Positions 1 through 7,389 of a stretch of 64,000 bases of DNA are shown piece after piece. Numbering within the stretch: position 1 is the stretch's first letter; each line of letters opens with the position of its first letter. Where the stretch lies: NCBI RefSeq assembly GCF_023954335.1, contig NZ_JAMLIE010000001.1, positions 434,001 to 498,000 on the forward strand, written 5' to 3'. Source of the DNA: Aquamicrobium sp. GTDB taxonomy: Bacteria > Pseudomonadota > Alphaproteobacteria > Rhizobiales > Rhizobiaceae. The notes beneath the pieces were generated by a model that saw only the letters and a list, made by a program, of their open reading frames with translations, was not told the origin of the DNA and ran no database searches. The translations under genes were made by a program, and so were the position numbers.

Positions 1-715
1 CGACGCCGAGCGCGATCGCCAGCGCGCACATCGCCGCCACCCGCTGCGTCCAGAAGCGCGCGGCGGCGGCCGGCAGGATCATCAGCCCGACCGACAGCAG
101 CGTCCCGAGCGCCTGGAAGCCGGCGACGAGGTTGATCACCACCAGCCCGAGGAAGATGAAATGCACCGGCGGCCCCAGCCGCGAGACCGAGCGCAGGAAC
201 AGCGGATCGAGGCATTCGGCGACCAGCGCGCGCCAGAAGACGGCGAGCGCCGCCAGCGTCAGGGCCGCGACGAGGCCGATCAGCGTCAGCGCGTCGTCGT
301 TGAGCGCGAGCACCGTGCCGAACAGGACATGCATCAGGTCGATGCTGGAGCCGCGCAGCGACACCATCAGGACGCCGAGCGACAGCGAGATCAGGTAGAA
401 GGCCGCCATCGAGGCATCCTCTTTCTGGATCGTCAGCCGCGCCACCGTGCCGGCCCCGAGCGCGACGACGACGCCGGCGACGAGCCCGCCGATGGTCATC
501 GGCACGATCTGGAGGCCGTAGAACAGGAAGCCGGCCGCCGCGCCCGGCAGGATCGCATGCGCCATGGCGTCGCCGGTCAGGCTCATGCGCCGCAGCATCA
601 GGAACACGCCGACCGGGCAGGCGCTGAGCGACAGCATCAGCGCGCCGAGAAGCGCCCTTTGCATGAAGGCGAATTCGACGAAGGGCGCGAGGAATATCCG
701 GTGGAACTCATCCAT
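1..715 (-). CDS. Zinc/manganese-type ABC transporter permease (AztB/ZnuB family), 3' end outside window
   Basis: Inner-membrane permease that would carry Zn2+ (or Mn2+) from a periplasmic binding protein into the cytoplasm, driven by the ATPase encoded just upstream. The reverse strand reads open from an ATG at 715 to the window edge (238 codons). It shows the ABC-3 family pattern: an N-terminal amphipathic stretch, then hydrophobic helices around residues 18-40, 52-68, 72-95, 103-120, 128-142, 144-162 and 186-205, with the family-typical LMLRRMSLTGDAMAHAILPG block after the first helix. The start overlaps the stop of the ATPase gene (TGATG), so the two are translationally coupled. The C-terminus and any binding-protein gene lie left of the window. 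The zinc assignment rests on the Zur context; manganese is possible. Confidence 0.85.
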   Translation of the reverse strand, partial: MDEFHRIFLAPFVEFAFMQRALLGALMLSLSACPVGVFLMLRRMSLTGDAMAHAILPGAAAGFLFYGLQIVPMTIGGLVAGVVVALGAGTVARLTIQKEDASMAAFYLISLSLGVLMVSLRGSSIDLMHVLFGTVLALNDDALTLIGLVAALTLAALAVFWRALVAECLDPLFLRSVSRLGPPVHFIFLGLVVINLVAGFQALGTLLSVGLMILPAAAARFWTQRVAAMCALAIALGV

Positions 716-1497
716 CAGGCGGCGCCCCTGCGGTCTGCCGGCGCGTCCGCATCGACGCCGTGGACATGCGCCGCGCACCATGGCGCGTTCTCGTCCCATG
801 CCTCGTGGAACCGGCGCGCGCGTAAAAGGTTCTCGGCCGACAGCGTCTTGCGCGCCTCGCCCCACGCCACCGACTGCCGCGCCAGCAGCAGGGCTTCCGG
901 AAAATGCTCGCGGACGAGATCGAGATCGTGGACGACGACGAGGACCGTGCGGTCCTCGCCGTGCCACCGCTTGATGAGGGCGATCAGGTCGGCCACGGTC
1001 CGCGCGTCGACGGCGTTGAACGGCTCGTCGAGCAGGATCAGGTCGGCGTCCTGCACCAGGACCCGCGCGAACAGCGCCCGCTGCAACTGGCCGCCCGACA
1101 GCGTATCGATCGGCCGGCTCTCGAACCCGTCCAGCCCGACGGCCATCAACGCCCTGGCCACCGCGTCCCGGTCTTCGGGGCGGTGCCGGCCGAGCAGCCC
1201 GCGGCGCGGCCACAGGCCGAGCGAGACGAGGTCGACGACCCGTGCCGGAAAGGAGGGGTCGAGCTCCGATTGCTGCGGCAGATAGGCGAGGCTCGTCCCG
1301 GTGGCGACCCGGCACGCGCCCGCCATCGGCTTCAGCACGCCGACGATGCCCTTCATCAGCGTCGATTTGCCCGAGCCGTTGGCGCCCACCACGGCCGTCA
1401 GCGAACCCCTGCGCACCACGCCGCTGAGGTGATGGACGGCCGGATGGCTGTTGTAGCCGAGCGTCAGATCGCTAAATGTAATGCAGGCTTCGGACAT
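715..1497 (-). CDS. Zinc ABC transporter ATP-binding protein (AztA/ZnuC-like)
   Basis: Cytoplasmic ATPase subunit of a metal importer, 260 residues, usual length for the family. Walker A GANGSGKST is at residues 38-46, the signature LSGGQLQRA near 133-141 and Walker B LILLDEP near 153-159, followed by the H-loop VVVHD. The C-terminal tail carries Trp, Cys and His residues (around PWCAAHVHG) that could touch metal, but this is unproven. The sequence resembles AztA of the AztABCD zinc importers more than enterobacterial ZnuC, by memory only, so no symbol is assigned. It is transcribed away from zur across a shared 126-bp region containing a palindromic operator, which fits repression by zinc-bound Zur. 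Its stop overlaps the permease start. Confidence 0.9.
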   Translation of the reverse strand: MSEACITFSDLTLGYNSHPAVHHLSGVVRRGSLTAVVGANGSGKSTLMKGIVGVLKPMAGACRVATGTSLAYLPQQSELDPSFPARVVDLVSLGLWPRRGLLGRHRPEDRDAVARALMAVGLDGFESRPIDTLSGGQLQRALFARVLVQDADLILLDEPFNAVDARTVADLIALIKRWHGEDRTVLVVVHDLDLVREHFPEALLLARQSVAWGEARKTLSAENLLRARRFHEAWDENAPWCAAHVHGVDADAPADRRGAA

Positions 1498-1563
1498 CGC
1501 GCGGGCGTGGTTCCTTCGGGTTGCGTCAGCAGGGTGCAGGGCCCGGCCTTGAGCGGAGTCGAA

Positions 1564-1578
1564 CGTAATGTTATTACG
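1564..1578. promoter_or_regulatory. Palindromic Zur-type operator between the zinc importer and zur
   Basis: The sequence CGTAATGTTATTACG is a perfect inverted repeat of 6-bp arms around a 3-nt centre. It stands in the divergent region between the ATPase gene (start 1497, minus) and zur (start 1624, plus). AT-rich palindromes containing TGTTAT-like cores are typical binding sites for Fur-family zinc regulators. Its position lets one repressor dimer control both directions. A related imperfect site lies before the second Zur-like gene. Confidence 0.7.
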
Positions 1579-1623
1579 TCTCTACCACCCGCGCCGACAA
1601 ATGGCAACGGACGGAGAACCGAG

Positions 1624-2034
1624 ATGGCGCCGCTTCCCGATCTGACGAAGAACCAGACCCTGGTGCTGGACGCGCTGACGCGCGTCGAGGGCCCGGCCAG
1701 CGCCTATCTCCTGCTCGACCGGCTGCGCGAGCACGGCTTTCGCGCGCCGCTTCAGGTTTATCGCGCGCTCGAGAAGCTCATCGACTATGGCCTCGTCCAC
1801 CGGCTCGAAAGCCTCAACTCCTTCGTGGCCTGCGCCCATCCGCACGAGCACGCCCATGGGCACAGGCACGGGCTGGTCGCCTTCGCGATCTGCGAGACTT
1901 GCGGTCAGGTCGACGAGTTCTCGGATGCGGCGGTGGAGAAGCGCCTCAGGGGATGGGCGAACGACCATTCCTTCAGGCTTTCGAAGACCACCATCGAGAT
2001 GCGCGGCACCTGCGCCAACTGCCTGATGCAATAG
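1624..2034 (+). CDS. zur: Fur-family zinc uptake regulator (Zur)
   Basis: A 136-residue winged-helix metalloregulator expected to repress zinc uptake genes when zinc-loaded. Residues 8-66 form the DNA-binding domain; the segment FRAPLQVYRALEKLIDYGLVHRLESL is the usual recognition region. A metal-rich segment follows: Cys70, then His72, 74, 76, 78, 80 and 82, then the structural zinc knuckles Cys90-Cys93 and Cys130-Cys133. The open frame extends far upstream, but ATG at 1624 gives the family length and follows the operator directly. The gene is divergent from the zinc ABC importer. Fur, Mur and Zur cannot be separated with certainty by eye; the neighbours make Zur the best call. Confidence 0.85.
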   Translation: MAPLPDLTKNQTLVLDALTRVEGPASAYLLLDRLREHGFRAPLQVYRALEKLIDYGLVHRLESLNSFVACAHPHEHAHGHRHGLVAFAICETCGQVDEFSDAAVEKRLRGWANDHSFRLSKTTIEMRGTCANCLMQ

Positions 2035-2040
2035 CCGCCC

Positions 2041-2583
2041 TTATCCGCCGCTGCCGATCAGCGCCCCGACGGCATCGTTGTAGGGGCCGTACATCACGTT
2101 GACCTTGTCGTGCTCCGTTCGAATCTCCTGCGGCCAGCGCGACTTGATGTAGGAGAGCACCGCGACGAGCTCGGAATCGCTCAGGACATCCCTGAACATC
2201 GGCATCTTGTCGGGGTCGACCGGCGTGCAGTTCGCCACCGCCACGCCGTCGCGGATGAGCTGGAACAGGGCGAAGTCGGGATGCTGCCACGTATGCCCGT
2301 TCTCGTCATGCGGCGGGGCGATCTCCCCGTTTTGGGCGAGCGGCGGCGAATGCCCCGGAACGCCGTGGCAGGACGAGCAATGCGTGCGATAGAGCGCTTC
2401 CCCGGCAAGAACGGTCGGCGGGTCTTGCCACCGCAGGAAGCTCGTTGTCCGCTCGGCGACGAGGAAGCCGTGGCCCCACCAGAACGCAAGCCCGGCCGCG
2501 CAGGCGAGCGCGACCGCGAGGCCGACCCGGACGAGCGCGCGGTGGCCCCGGCCTTCGGGCATGATCGTCTGCGCCTCGTCCAC
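2041..2583 (-). CDS. Membrane-anchored monoheme c-type cytochrome
   Basis: A 180-residue protein with one hydrophobic N-terminal segment (about residues 18-38, after a basic stretch), acting as an uncleaved anchor or signal. A class I cytochrome c domain follows: the heme site CSSCH near residue 69, with a probable axial methionine in the later DKMPMF motif. It would face the periplasm and carry single electrons; the partner is unknown. A second in-frame Met seven codons downstream is an alternative start. It is convergent with zur (6-bp gap) and divergent from the second Zur-like gene, so it could share that promoter region. Why a cytochrome sits in a zinc locus is not evident from sequence. 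Confidence 0.85.
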   Translation of the reverse strand: MDEAQTIMPEGRGHRALVRVGLAVALACAAGLAFWWGHGFLVAERTTSFLRWQDPPTVLAGEALYRTHCSSCHGVPGHSPPLAQNGEIAPPHDENGHTWQHPDFALFQLIRDGVAVANCTPVDPDKMPMFRDVLSDSELVAVLSYIKSRWPQEIRTEHDKVNVMYGPYNDAVGALIGSGG

Positions 2584-2730
2584 CGTTGATCCGCACCCTT
2601 TTGTCTTCCACGGCCGAGCCTAGCCTGCAATCGCGGGACGGCAAAGCCCGGATCGTCGCCTCTTCCCCGGCCGGGCCGGCCATCCTACGGAGCGCGACAC
2701 GACCTCCTGTTTGACGATCAGATATGTTAC

Positions 2731-2743
2731 GTTATTTCATTAC
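2731..2743. promoter_or_regulatory. Imperfect Zur-like operator upstream of the second Zur paralogue
   Basis: GTTATTTCATTAC has arms GTTAT/ATTAC around a 3-nt centre with one mismatch. The layout matches the perfect 15-bp operator at 1564. It lies about 30 bp before the start of the Zur-like gene at 2772 and 150 bp from the divergent cytochrome gene. Overlapping AT-rich sequence (GATATGTTAC at 2721) may extend it. Binding is inferred only from similarity. Confidence 0.4.
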
Positions 2744-2771
2744 CAAAAGATTGGTGGTATATCGCAACCCG

Positions 2772-3185
2772 ATGACGAATCTCGCCGCCGCCCCGCCCGG
2801 GGCCACCAACCGAAGACGCGGGCGCAACCGCCAGCTCGTTCTCGACGTGCTGGAGCGGGCGACGAGGCCGATGCGCGCGTATGAGCTGCTCGAGCTGCTG
2901 CGCGAGGACGGCTTTCGCGCACCGCTTCAGGTCTATCGCGCCCTCGAGCAGCTCATCGCGGATGGCGCGGTCCGAAAGATCGAGAGCCTGAGCGCGTTCG
3001 CGCTGTGCGCGCAGGGCGAAAGCCGCGCGGCGTTCGCGATCTGTAGCGCGTGCGGGCATGCGCGCGCGTTTCACGATCCGGCGCTGGACCGGGCGCTGCG
3101 CCGGCCTGCCGGCAGGGCGGGCTTTACCGCCACAGCGGCGACGGTCGAACTCTCCGGGCTTTGCGAGCGCTGCGCCCATGAATAG
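2772..3185 (+). CDS. Second, divergent Fur/Zur-family regulator
   Basis: A 137-residue paralogue of the zur product 740 bp upstream. The DNA-binding half is very similar (GFRAPLQVYRALEQLI). The two Cys pairs survive (CSAC near residue 95 and CERC near the C-terminus), but the His-rich stretch that follows the wing in the first protein is replaced by CAQGESRAAF. It may therefore keep the structural zinc but sense a different ligand or with different affinity; that is inference. I chose the ATG at 2772 rather than 2724 because it removes a non-homologous N-terminus. Its last codons overlap the start of the CobW gene by 8 bp (ATGAATAG), so it heads the GTPase operon and may regulate it. Confidence 0.8.
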   Translation: MTNLAAAPPGATNRRRGRNRQLVLDVLERATRPMRAYELLELLREDGFRAPLQVYRALEQLIADGAVRKIESLSAFALCAQGESRAAFAICSACGHARAFHDPALDRALRRPAGRAGFTATAATVELSGLCERCAHE

Positions 3186-4296
3186 GACGCCCGTCTTCGT
3201 GCTCACCGGCTTCCTCGGAGCCGGCAAGTCGACGCTTCTCAACCGGCTCCTCACCGATCCGTCCTTCGCCGGCACGGCCGTCGTCATCAACGAATTCGGC
3301 GATGTCGCCCTCGATCACGATCTGGTCCATGCCGGCCGGGCGCAGGTCGTGCGCACCACCACCGGATGCCTGTGCTGCACGGACGGCAGCGACCTCGGAA
3401 CGTCCCTGCGCGAGCTCTCCGCTCTTGCCGGGGCCGGCGGCCTCTCCTTCAGCCGCGTTGTCATCGAGACCACCGGGCTCGCCGATCCCGCGCCGCTCGT
3501 GAACCAGCTGATGCGCGATCCGCTCGTCGCGCAGGGCTTCGAGCTCGCCGGCATCGTCGCCCTCGTCGATGTCGTCACCGGCGCATTGTCGATCGAGAAC
3601 CATTTCGAGGCGGCCAAGCAGATCGCCTTCGCCGACCGCATCGTCATGACAAGGACCGATCTGGCGCGCGATCCCGCTTCCCTGCGCGACATCGACGACC
3701 TCAGGGCGCAGCTCGCGGCGCTGAACCCTGCGGCGCGGCTCGCCGACGCCAACCGGCCCGGCTTCGACCTGTCGGCCCTCTTCCGGCCGCGCGCCTACGC
3801 GCCCGCTTCGCTCGGCGACGACGTGACCGGCTGGCTCGCCCTCGACGAGGCGATCCGGGGCGAGGGCCACGAGACGCGGGAGGCGCTGCCCTTCTCCCGC
3901 CATGGCGGGCGGATCCGCACCTTTTCCATCGTCCGCGAGCGTCCCGTCGGGCGCGAGGCGCTGCGCAGGTTCCTCGACCTGCTCGCCTTGTCGGCCGGGC
4001 CTCGCCTGCTGCGGGTCAAGGGTCTCGTCCATGACCGCGACGAGCCCGACCGGCCGCGCGTCCTCCATGTCGTCCAGCATGCAATCTTTCCCCTGACGGC
4101 GCTGGAGGCGTGGCCGGGCGCGGACCACCGCACCCGGCTGGTCTTCATCACCGACGGCATCGACCCCGAGCCGGTCCGCCAGCTCTTCGAGGCGGCGCTC
4201 GACGGCCGGCCGGCCGGGCAGGGCCGGGCGCTCGAAACCCTCGCGCGGACCCTGAGGTCGGGCGCCGCCCGGCTGGCCCGCGCCCTGACCGGCTGA
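3178..4296 (+). CDS. COG0523 (CobW/YeiR-type) G3E GTPase, putative zinc chaperone
   Basis: A 372-residue G3E GTPase. P-loop GFLGAGKST is at residues 11-19, the metal motif C64-L-C66-C67 follows, and the switch region is ETTGLADP. The guanine-specificity motif is TRTD instead of the usual NKTD, an odd substitution. A CobW C-terminal domain occupies roughly residues 240-345. COG0523 proteins under Zur control deliver zinc to client enzymes when zinc is scarce. It overlaps the upstream Zur-like gene by 8 bp and precedes a second GTPase by 29 bp. It is divergent from its neighbour in lacking a His-rich loop, so the two probably differ in client or metal. Confidence 0.85.
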   Translation: MNRTPVFVLTGFLGAGKSTLLNRLLTDPSFAGTAVVINEFGDVALDHDLVHAGRAQVVRTTTGCLCCTDGSDLGTSLRELSALAGAGGLSFSRVVIETTGLADPAPLVNQLMRDPLVAQGFELAGIVALVDVVTGALSIENHFEAAKQIAFADRIVMTRTDLARDPASLRDIDDLRAQLAALNPAARLADANRPGFDLSALFRPRAYAPASLGDDVTGWLALDEAIRGEGHETREALPFSRHGGRIRTFSIVRERPVGREALRRFLDLLALSAGPRLLRVKGLVHDRDEPDRPRVLHVVQHAIFPLTALEAWPGADHRTRLVFITDGIDPEPVRQLFEAALDGRPAGQGRALETLARTLRSGAARLARALTG

Positions 4297-4325
4297 CCCC
4301 GAGACGAAAAGGCAGGAGACGACCC

Positions 4326-5309
4326 ATGTCCGCTGAAGCATCCGCCCAGACCCCCGTGACCGTGCTGACCGGCTATCTCGGCGCCGGCAAGACGACGCTG
4401 CTCAACCGCATCCTCTCCGAGCAGCACGGCAGGAAATACGCCGTCATCGTCAACGAGTTCGGCGAGGTCGGCATCGACAACGACCTCATCGTCGACGCCG
4501 ACGAGGAGGTGTTCGAGATGAACAACGGATGCATCTGCTGCACGGTGCGCGGCGACCTGATCCGCATCATCGAGGGCCTGATGCGCCGCAAGGACCGCTT
4601 CGACGCGATCCTCATCGAGACGACGGGCCTCGCCGACCCCGCCCCCGTCGCCCAGACCTTCTTCATGGACGACGACGTGCGGCAGAAGACGAACCTCGAC
4701 GCCATCGTCACCGTGGTCGACGCCAGGCATCTGCCCGGCGAGATCGACCACGCCCACGAGGCGCAGGAGCAGCTCGCCTTCGCCGACATCGTCATCCTGA
4801 ACAAGACCGATCTCGTTTCGGCCGGGGAGCTGGCCGCCGTCGAGGCGCGTATCCGCAAGATCAACCCGACGGCGGCGATCCGGCGGTCCACCCGGTGCGA
4901 CGTGCCGCTCGACCATGTGCTGAACCGCGGCGCCTTCGATCTCGACCGGGTGCTGGAAATCGAGCCCGATTTCCTCGATGGCCACCACGATCACCATCAT
5001 GACGACCACGTCACCAGCTTCTCGCTGACGACCGACGAGCCGCTCGATCCGCGCAGGTTCCTGCCGTGGGTGCAGATGATCACCCAGCGTCTCGGCATGG
5101 ACATCCTGCGCATGAAGGGGATCGTCTCCTTCGAGGACGACGACGACCGCTTCGTGGTGCAGGCCGTCCACATGCTGCTCGAGGGCGACCACCAGCGGCC
5201 GTGGAAGGAGGGCGAGCCGCGCGTCAGCCGTCTCGTCTTCATCGGCCGCAACCTGCCGAGGGACGTCATCGAGGACGGCTTCATGAAATGCCGCGCCGGG
5301 GCGGCATGA
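4326..5309 (+). CDS. COG0523 (CobW/YjiA-type) G3E GTPase with His-rich metal loop
   Basis: A 327-residue G3E GTPase. P-loop GYLGAGKTT is at residues 16-24, the CxCC metal site is C69-I-C71-C72, the switch is IETTGLADP and the base-recognition motif is a canonical NKTD. A His/Asp-rich loop (GHHDHHHDDH, around residues 222-231) links the GTPase to the CobW C-terminal domain and would bind zinc. GTP hydrolysis is thought to drive metal transfer to client proteins in this family. ATG at 4326 has an AGGAG-like ribosome site. The gene overlaps the next one (ATGA), so they are co-translated. Confidence 0.88.
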   Translation: MSAEASAQTPVTVLTGYLGAGKTTLLNRILSEQHGRKYAVIVNEFGEVGIDNDLIVDADEEVFEMNNGCICCTVRGDLIRIIEGLMRRKDRFDAILIETTGLADPAPVAQTFFMDDDVRQKTNLDAIVTVVDARHLPGEIDHAHEAQEQLAFADIVILNKTDLVSAGELAAVEARIRKINPTAAIRRSTRCDVPLDHVLNRGAFDLDRVLEIEPDFLDGHHDHHHDDHVTSFSLTTDEPLDPRRFLPWVQMITQRLGMDILRMKGIVSFEDDDDRFVVQAVHMLLEGDHQRPWKEGEPRVSRLVFIGRNLPRDVIEDGFMKCRAGAA

Positions 5310-5605
5310 ACCGCCTCGCGAATCCCTTCGCGCCGCGCCGCGCGCTGCCGGAGAAGACGCGGCAGATCAAGGCATGGGTGCGCGCGCTCTGCAGTCTAGA
5401 CGAAACCGTCGTCGTGTCCGTCACCGAGCTGGCCTGCCGGGACGAGGACTGTCCCGACATCGAGACCGTGATCGGCATCATGCGGCCGGGCGAGGCGATC
5501 GAGACCGTGCGCGTCCACCGCCCCGTCGCCGGGGTGACGCAAGACGATCTCGCCCTCGCCGTCCGCGGAGGCAATCGGCAAACTCCCGGGAAAGGATCGA
5601 TCTGA
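5306..5605 (+). CDS. Small conserved protein of the CobW operon, Cys pair
   Basis: A 99-residue soluble protein with no recognised domain. The central motif ELACRDEDCPDIETVI carries a C-x5-C pair; the pattern (Glu, Cys, Cys-Pro, Glu-Thr) recurs, to my recollection, in small proteins encoded beside CobW GTPases, suggesting a metal-handling partner. It starts on the ATGA overlap with the GTPase gene and its stop overlaps the start of the flavoprotein gene (TGATG), so all three are co-translated. The ORF is open far upstream in this frame, but the coupled ATG is the natural start. Function is unknown. Confidence 0.7.
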   Translation: MNRLANPFAPRRALPEKTRQIKAWVRALCSLDETVVVSVTELACRDEDCPDIETVIGIMRPGEAIETVRVHRPVAGVTQDDLALAVRGGNRQTPGKGSI

Positions 5606-6486
5606 TGCGTTTCGACGTGATCGTCATCGGCGGCAGCTATGCGGGGATGGCGGCGGCGCTGCAATTGCTGCGCGCGCGCCGGCAGGTTCTGGTGATCGAC
5701 GCCGGCCGGCGGCGCAACCGCTTCGCGAGCCATTCGCACGGCTTCCTGACGCAGGACGGCGCCGACCCGGCGCAGATCGCGGCGGCGGCGCGCGCCCAGC
5801 TGGCGCGATACGAGACCCTGTCATGGATCGAGGGAACCGCCGAGCGGGCGGAAGGCGGCCGCGGCGCCTTCAGGGTGACGCTCGCCGGGAAGGGCGAGGC
5901 CGAAGGCCGCCGGCTCCTGTTCGCCACCGGCGTCGCCGACGCGCTGCCGCCGGTGGACGGGCTGGAGGAGCGGTGGGGCCGGAGCGTTTTCCAATGCCCC
6001 TATTGCCACGGCTACGAGCTCGGCCGGGGCAGGCTGGGCGTCATCGCCGCAGGCCCCGGCGCACTGCATCAGGCGCTGTTCCTGCCCGAATGGGGAGACG
6101 TGACGCTGATGACCAACGGCGCGCTGAGCCTCGACGAGGGCGAGCGGGCGGACCTCGCCGGCCGCGGCGTCAGGATCGAGGAACGCGCGATCACGCGGCT
6201 GGAGGGCGGTGCCGATGTCCGCCTGGCGGACGGGGAGATCCTGTCGTTCGCCGGCCTGTTCACCACCTCGCGCTGCCGGCCGGCGACGCCCGTCGCCGAA
6301 GCGCTCGGCTGCGCGCTGGAGGAAACGCCGTTCGGATGGCAGATCAGGACCGACGCGCAGAAGGAGACCTCCGTGCGCGGGGCGTTCGCCTGCGGCGACG
6401 TCGCCCGCGTCCCTCACTCCGTCTCGCTCGCCGTCGGCGACGGCGCCTGGACCGGCGCCCAGATCCACCGCTCGCTCGTGTTCTGA
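5605..6486 (+). CDS. Thioredoxin-reductase-like FAD/NAD(P)-dependent oxidoreductase
   Basis: A 293-residue two-dinucleotide-domain flavoprotein of the thioredoxin reductase fold. The FAD-binding GGSYAGMAAA motif is at residues 9-18, a redox-active CPYC is at 131-134 and a C-terminal FAD contact GAFACGDVARVP is near 264. The usual NAD(P)H-binding GxGxxA motif is replaced by IAAGPGALHQA, so cofactor use may differ. Relatives include thioredoxin reductase, gliotoxin-type dithiol oxidases and bacillithiol disulfide reductases. Translational coupling to the CobW operon suggests it keeps cysteine metal ligands reduced under zinc limitation; that is inference. Confidence 0.8.
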   Translation: MRFDVIVIGGSYAGMAAALQLLRARRQVLVIDAGRRRNRFASHSHGFLTQDGADPAQIAAAARAQLARYETLSWIEGTAERAEGGRGAFRVTLAGKGEAEGRRLLFATGVADALPPVDGLEERWGRSVFQCPYCHGYELGRGRLGVIAAGPGALHQALFLPEWGDVTLMTNGALSLDEGERADLAGRGVRIEERAITRLEGGADVRLADGEILSFAGLFTTSRCRPATPVAEALGCALEETPFGWQIRTDAQKETSVRGAFACGDVARVPHSVSLAVGDGAWTGAQIHRSLVF

Positions 6487-6766
6487 GGATGGCGGCATCG
6501 CCGCAAGGATTGTTGCACTTCCGCAACGCGCCTGCGGAAAAGCGTCGGCCCGTGCGGGGTCTGTCCCCTGCCGGCCGGCGGCTCGCCCGCGGCGAGGCGG
6601 CCAATGAAATCAACCACTAAACCTGACTGGAATGCACAAGTTTTGGCGCCTTCAGTCTGGAATCGATCTAAATCGTTGCTGTTGCAGGGAATTTCGTAAT
6701 CCTCTAGGCCGCGTCTGTCCCCTGCCTAGTGGGGGCGCATTGGCGTTTCCTGCTGTTGTGGTTCGC

Positions 6767-7282
6767 GTGGACAGGCTGAAACTCGGAAAACTGATCGGTG
6801 CTTTCGTCAAGGTGCGGCCGCGCCTCGAGGCGTCGGCGCGGGCACGCACCGGCTGCCGCGCGACGGCCGAGGATCTCGTGCAGGACGCCTGGCTGAAGCT
6901 CGAGGACACTTGTCTCGACGCCGAGGTCCACAATCCCGGTGGCTTCATCACCCAGGTCGCCAACACGACGGTGGCGGGGCATCTGCGCAAGGAGCGCCGC
7001 CGCGCCGAGATCGACGCGGAAATCTCCGGCCTCCTGTGGGACTCGGTGGACGAGGCCTCGCCCGAGCGGATGCTGATCGGCCGCGAGAACCTGTGCGCGG
7101 TGTGCGCCGCGCTCGACGCGTTGCCGGAAAGGACGCGGCGCATCTTCCTGATGAACCGCATCGAGCAGATCCCCCACCGGCGGATCGCGGAAATGCTCGG
7201 CATCAGCGACGAGGCGGTCTACTACCATATCCGCCGGGCGCTCGAACGTCTGGCCGTCCTGCGCGACGAGCTCGCAGGCTGA
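6767..7282 (+). CDS. ECF sigma factor, FecI type
   Basis: RNA polymerase sigma factor of the extracytoplasmic-function class, about 171 residues from the proposed GTG at 6767. Region 2 is seen at residues 25-70 (ATAEDLVQDAWLKL then NPGGFITQVANTTV) and region 4 at 115-165 (LDALPERTRRIFLMNRIEQIPHRRIAEMLGISDEAVYYHI). It belongs with the FecR-like anti-sigma and TonB receptor genes downstream, forming a cell-surface signalling cassette. The open frame extends to 6632; the upstream 45 residues look non-coding, so I prefer the later GTG, but the start is uncertain. The 280 bp upstream (6487-6766) contain no other gene I can support. Confidence 0.85.
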   Translation: MDRLKLGKLIGAFVKVRPRLEASARARTGCRATAEDLVQDAWLKLEDTCLDAEVHNPGGFITQVANTTVAGHLRKERRRAEIDAEISGLLWDSVDEASPERMLIGRENLCAVCAALDALPERTRRIFLMNRIEQIPHRRIAEMLGISDEAVYYHIRRALERLAVLRDELAG

Positions 7283-7298
7283 TTTTTTCCTGAAGTTT

Positions 7299-7326
7299 CT
7301 TTAGGCAAAGGATGCGCTCGCGCGTC
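7299..7326 (+). promoter_or_regulatory. Putative FecI-type ECF promoter before the anti-sigma gene
   Basis: CTTTAGGCAAAG at 7299-7310 is followed, six bases later, by CTCGCGCGTC at 7317-7326. The same two blocks with identical spacing recur at 8454-8481 before the receptor gene. FecI/PvdS-class promoters often have a CGT-containing -10 element, which the second block supplies. Each copy precedes its start codon by about 60-90 bp. Confidence 0.6.
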
Positions 7327-7389
7327 TATAAGGTAGAAGTGCTCCAATCCGAGTGCATCCGCCGATCGACCCCTTGCTGCGCCGAGTGA

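Noticed and set aside
161..1285. Long plus-strand ORF of 374 residues at the left edge
   Set aside because: It is a reading-frame shadow of the minus-strand ATPase and permease genes; composition is extreme (Arg, Gln, Asp) with no conserved motif.
3124..5192. Long minus-strand ORFs opposite the two CobW genes
   Set aside because: Shadows of high-GC coding sequence; the plus-strand GTPase motifs are unambiguous.
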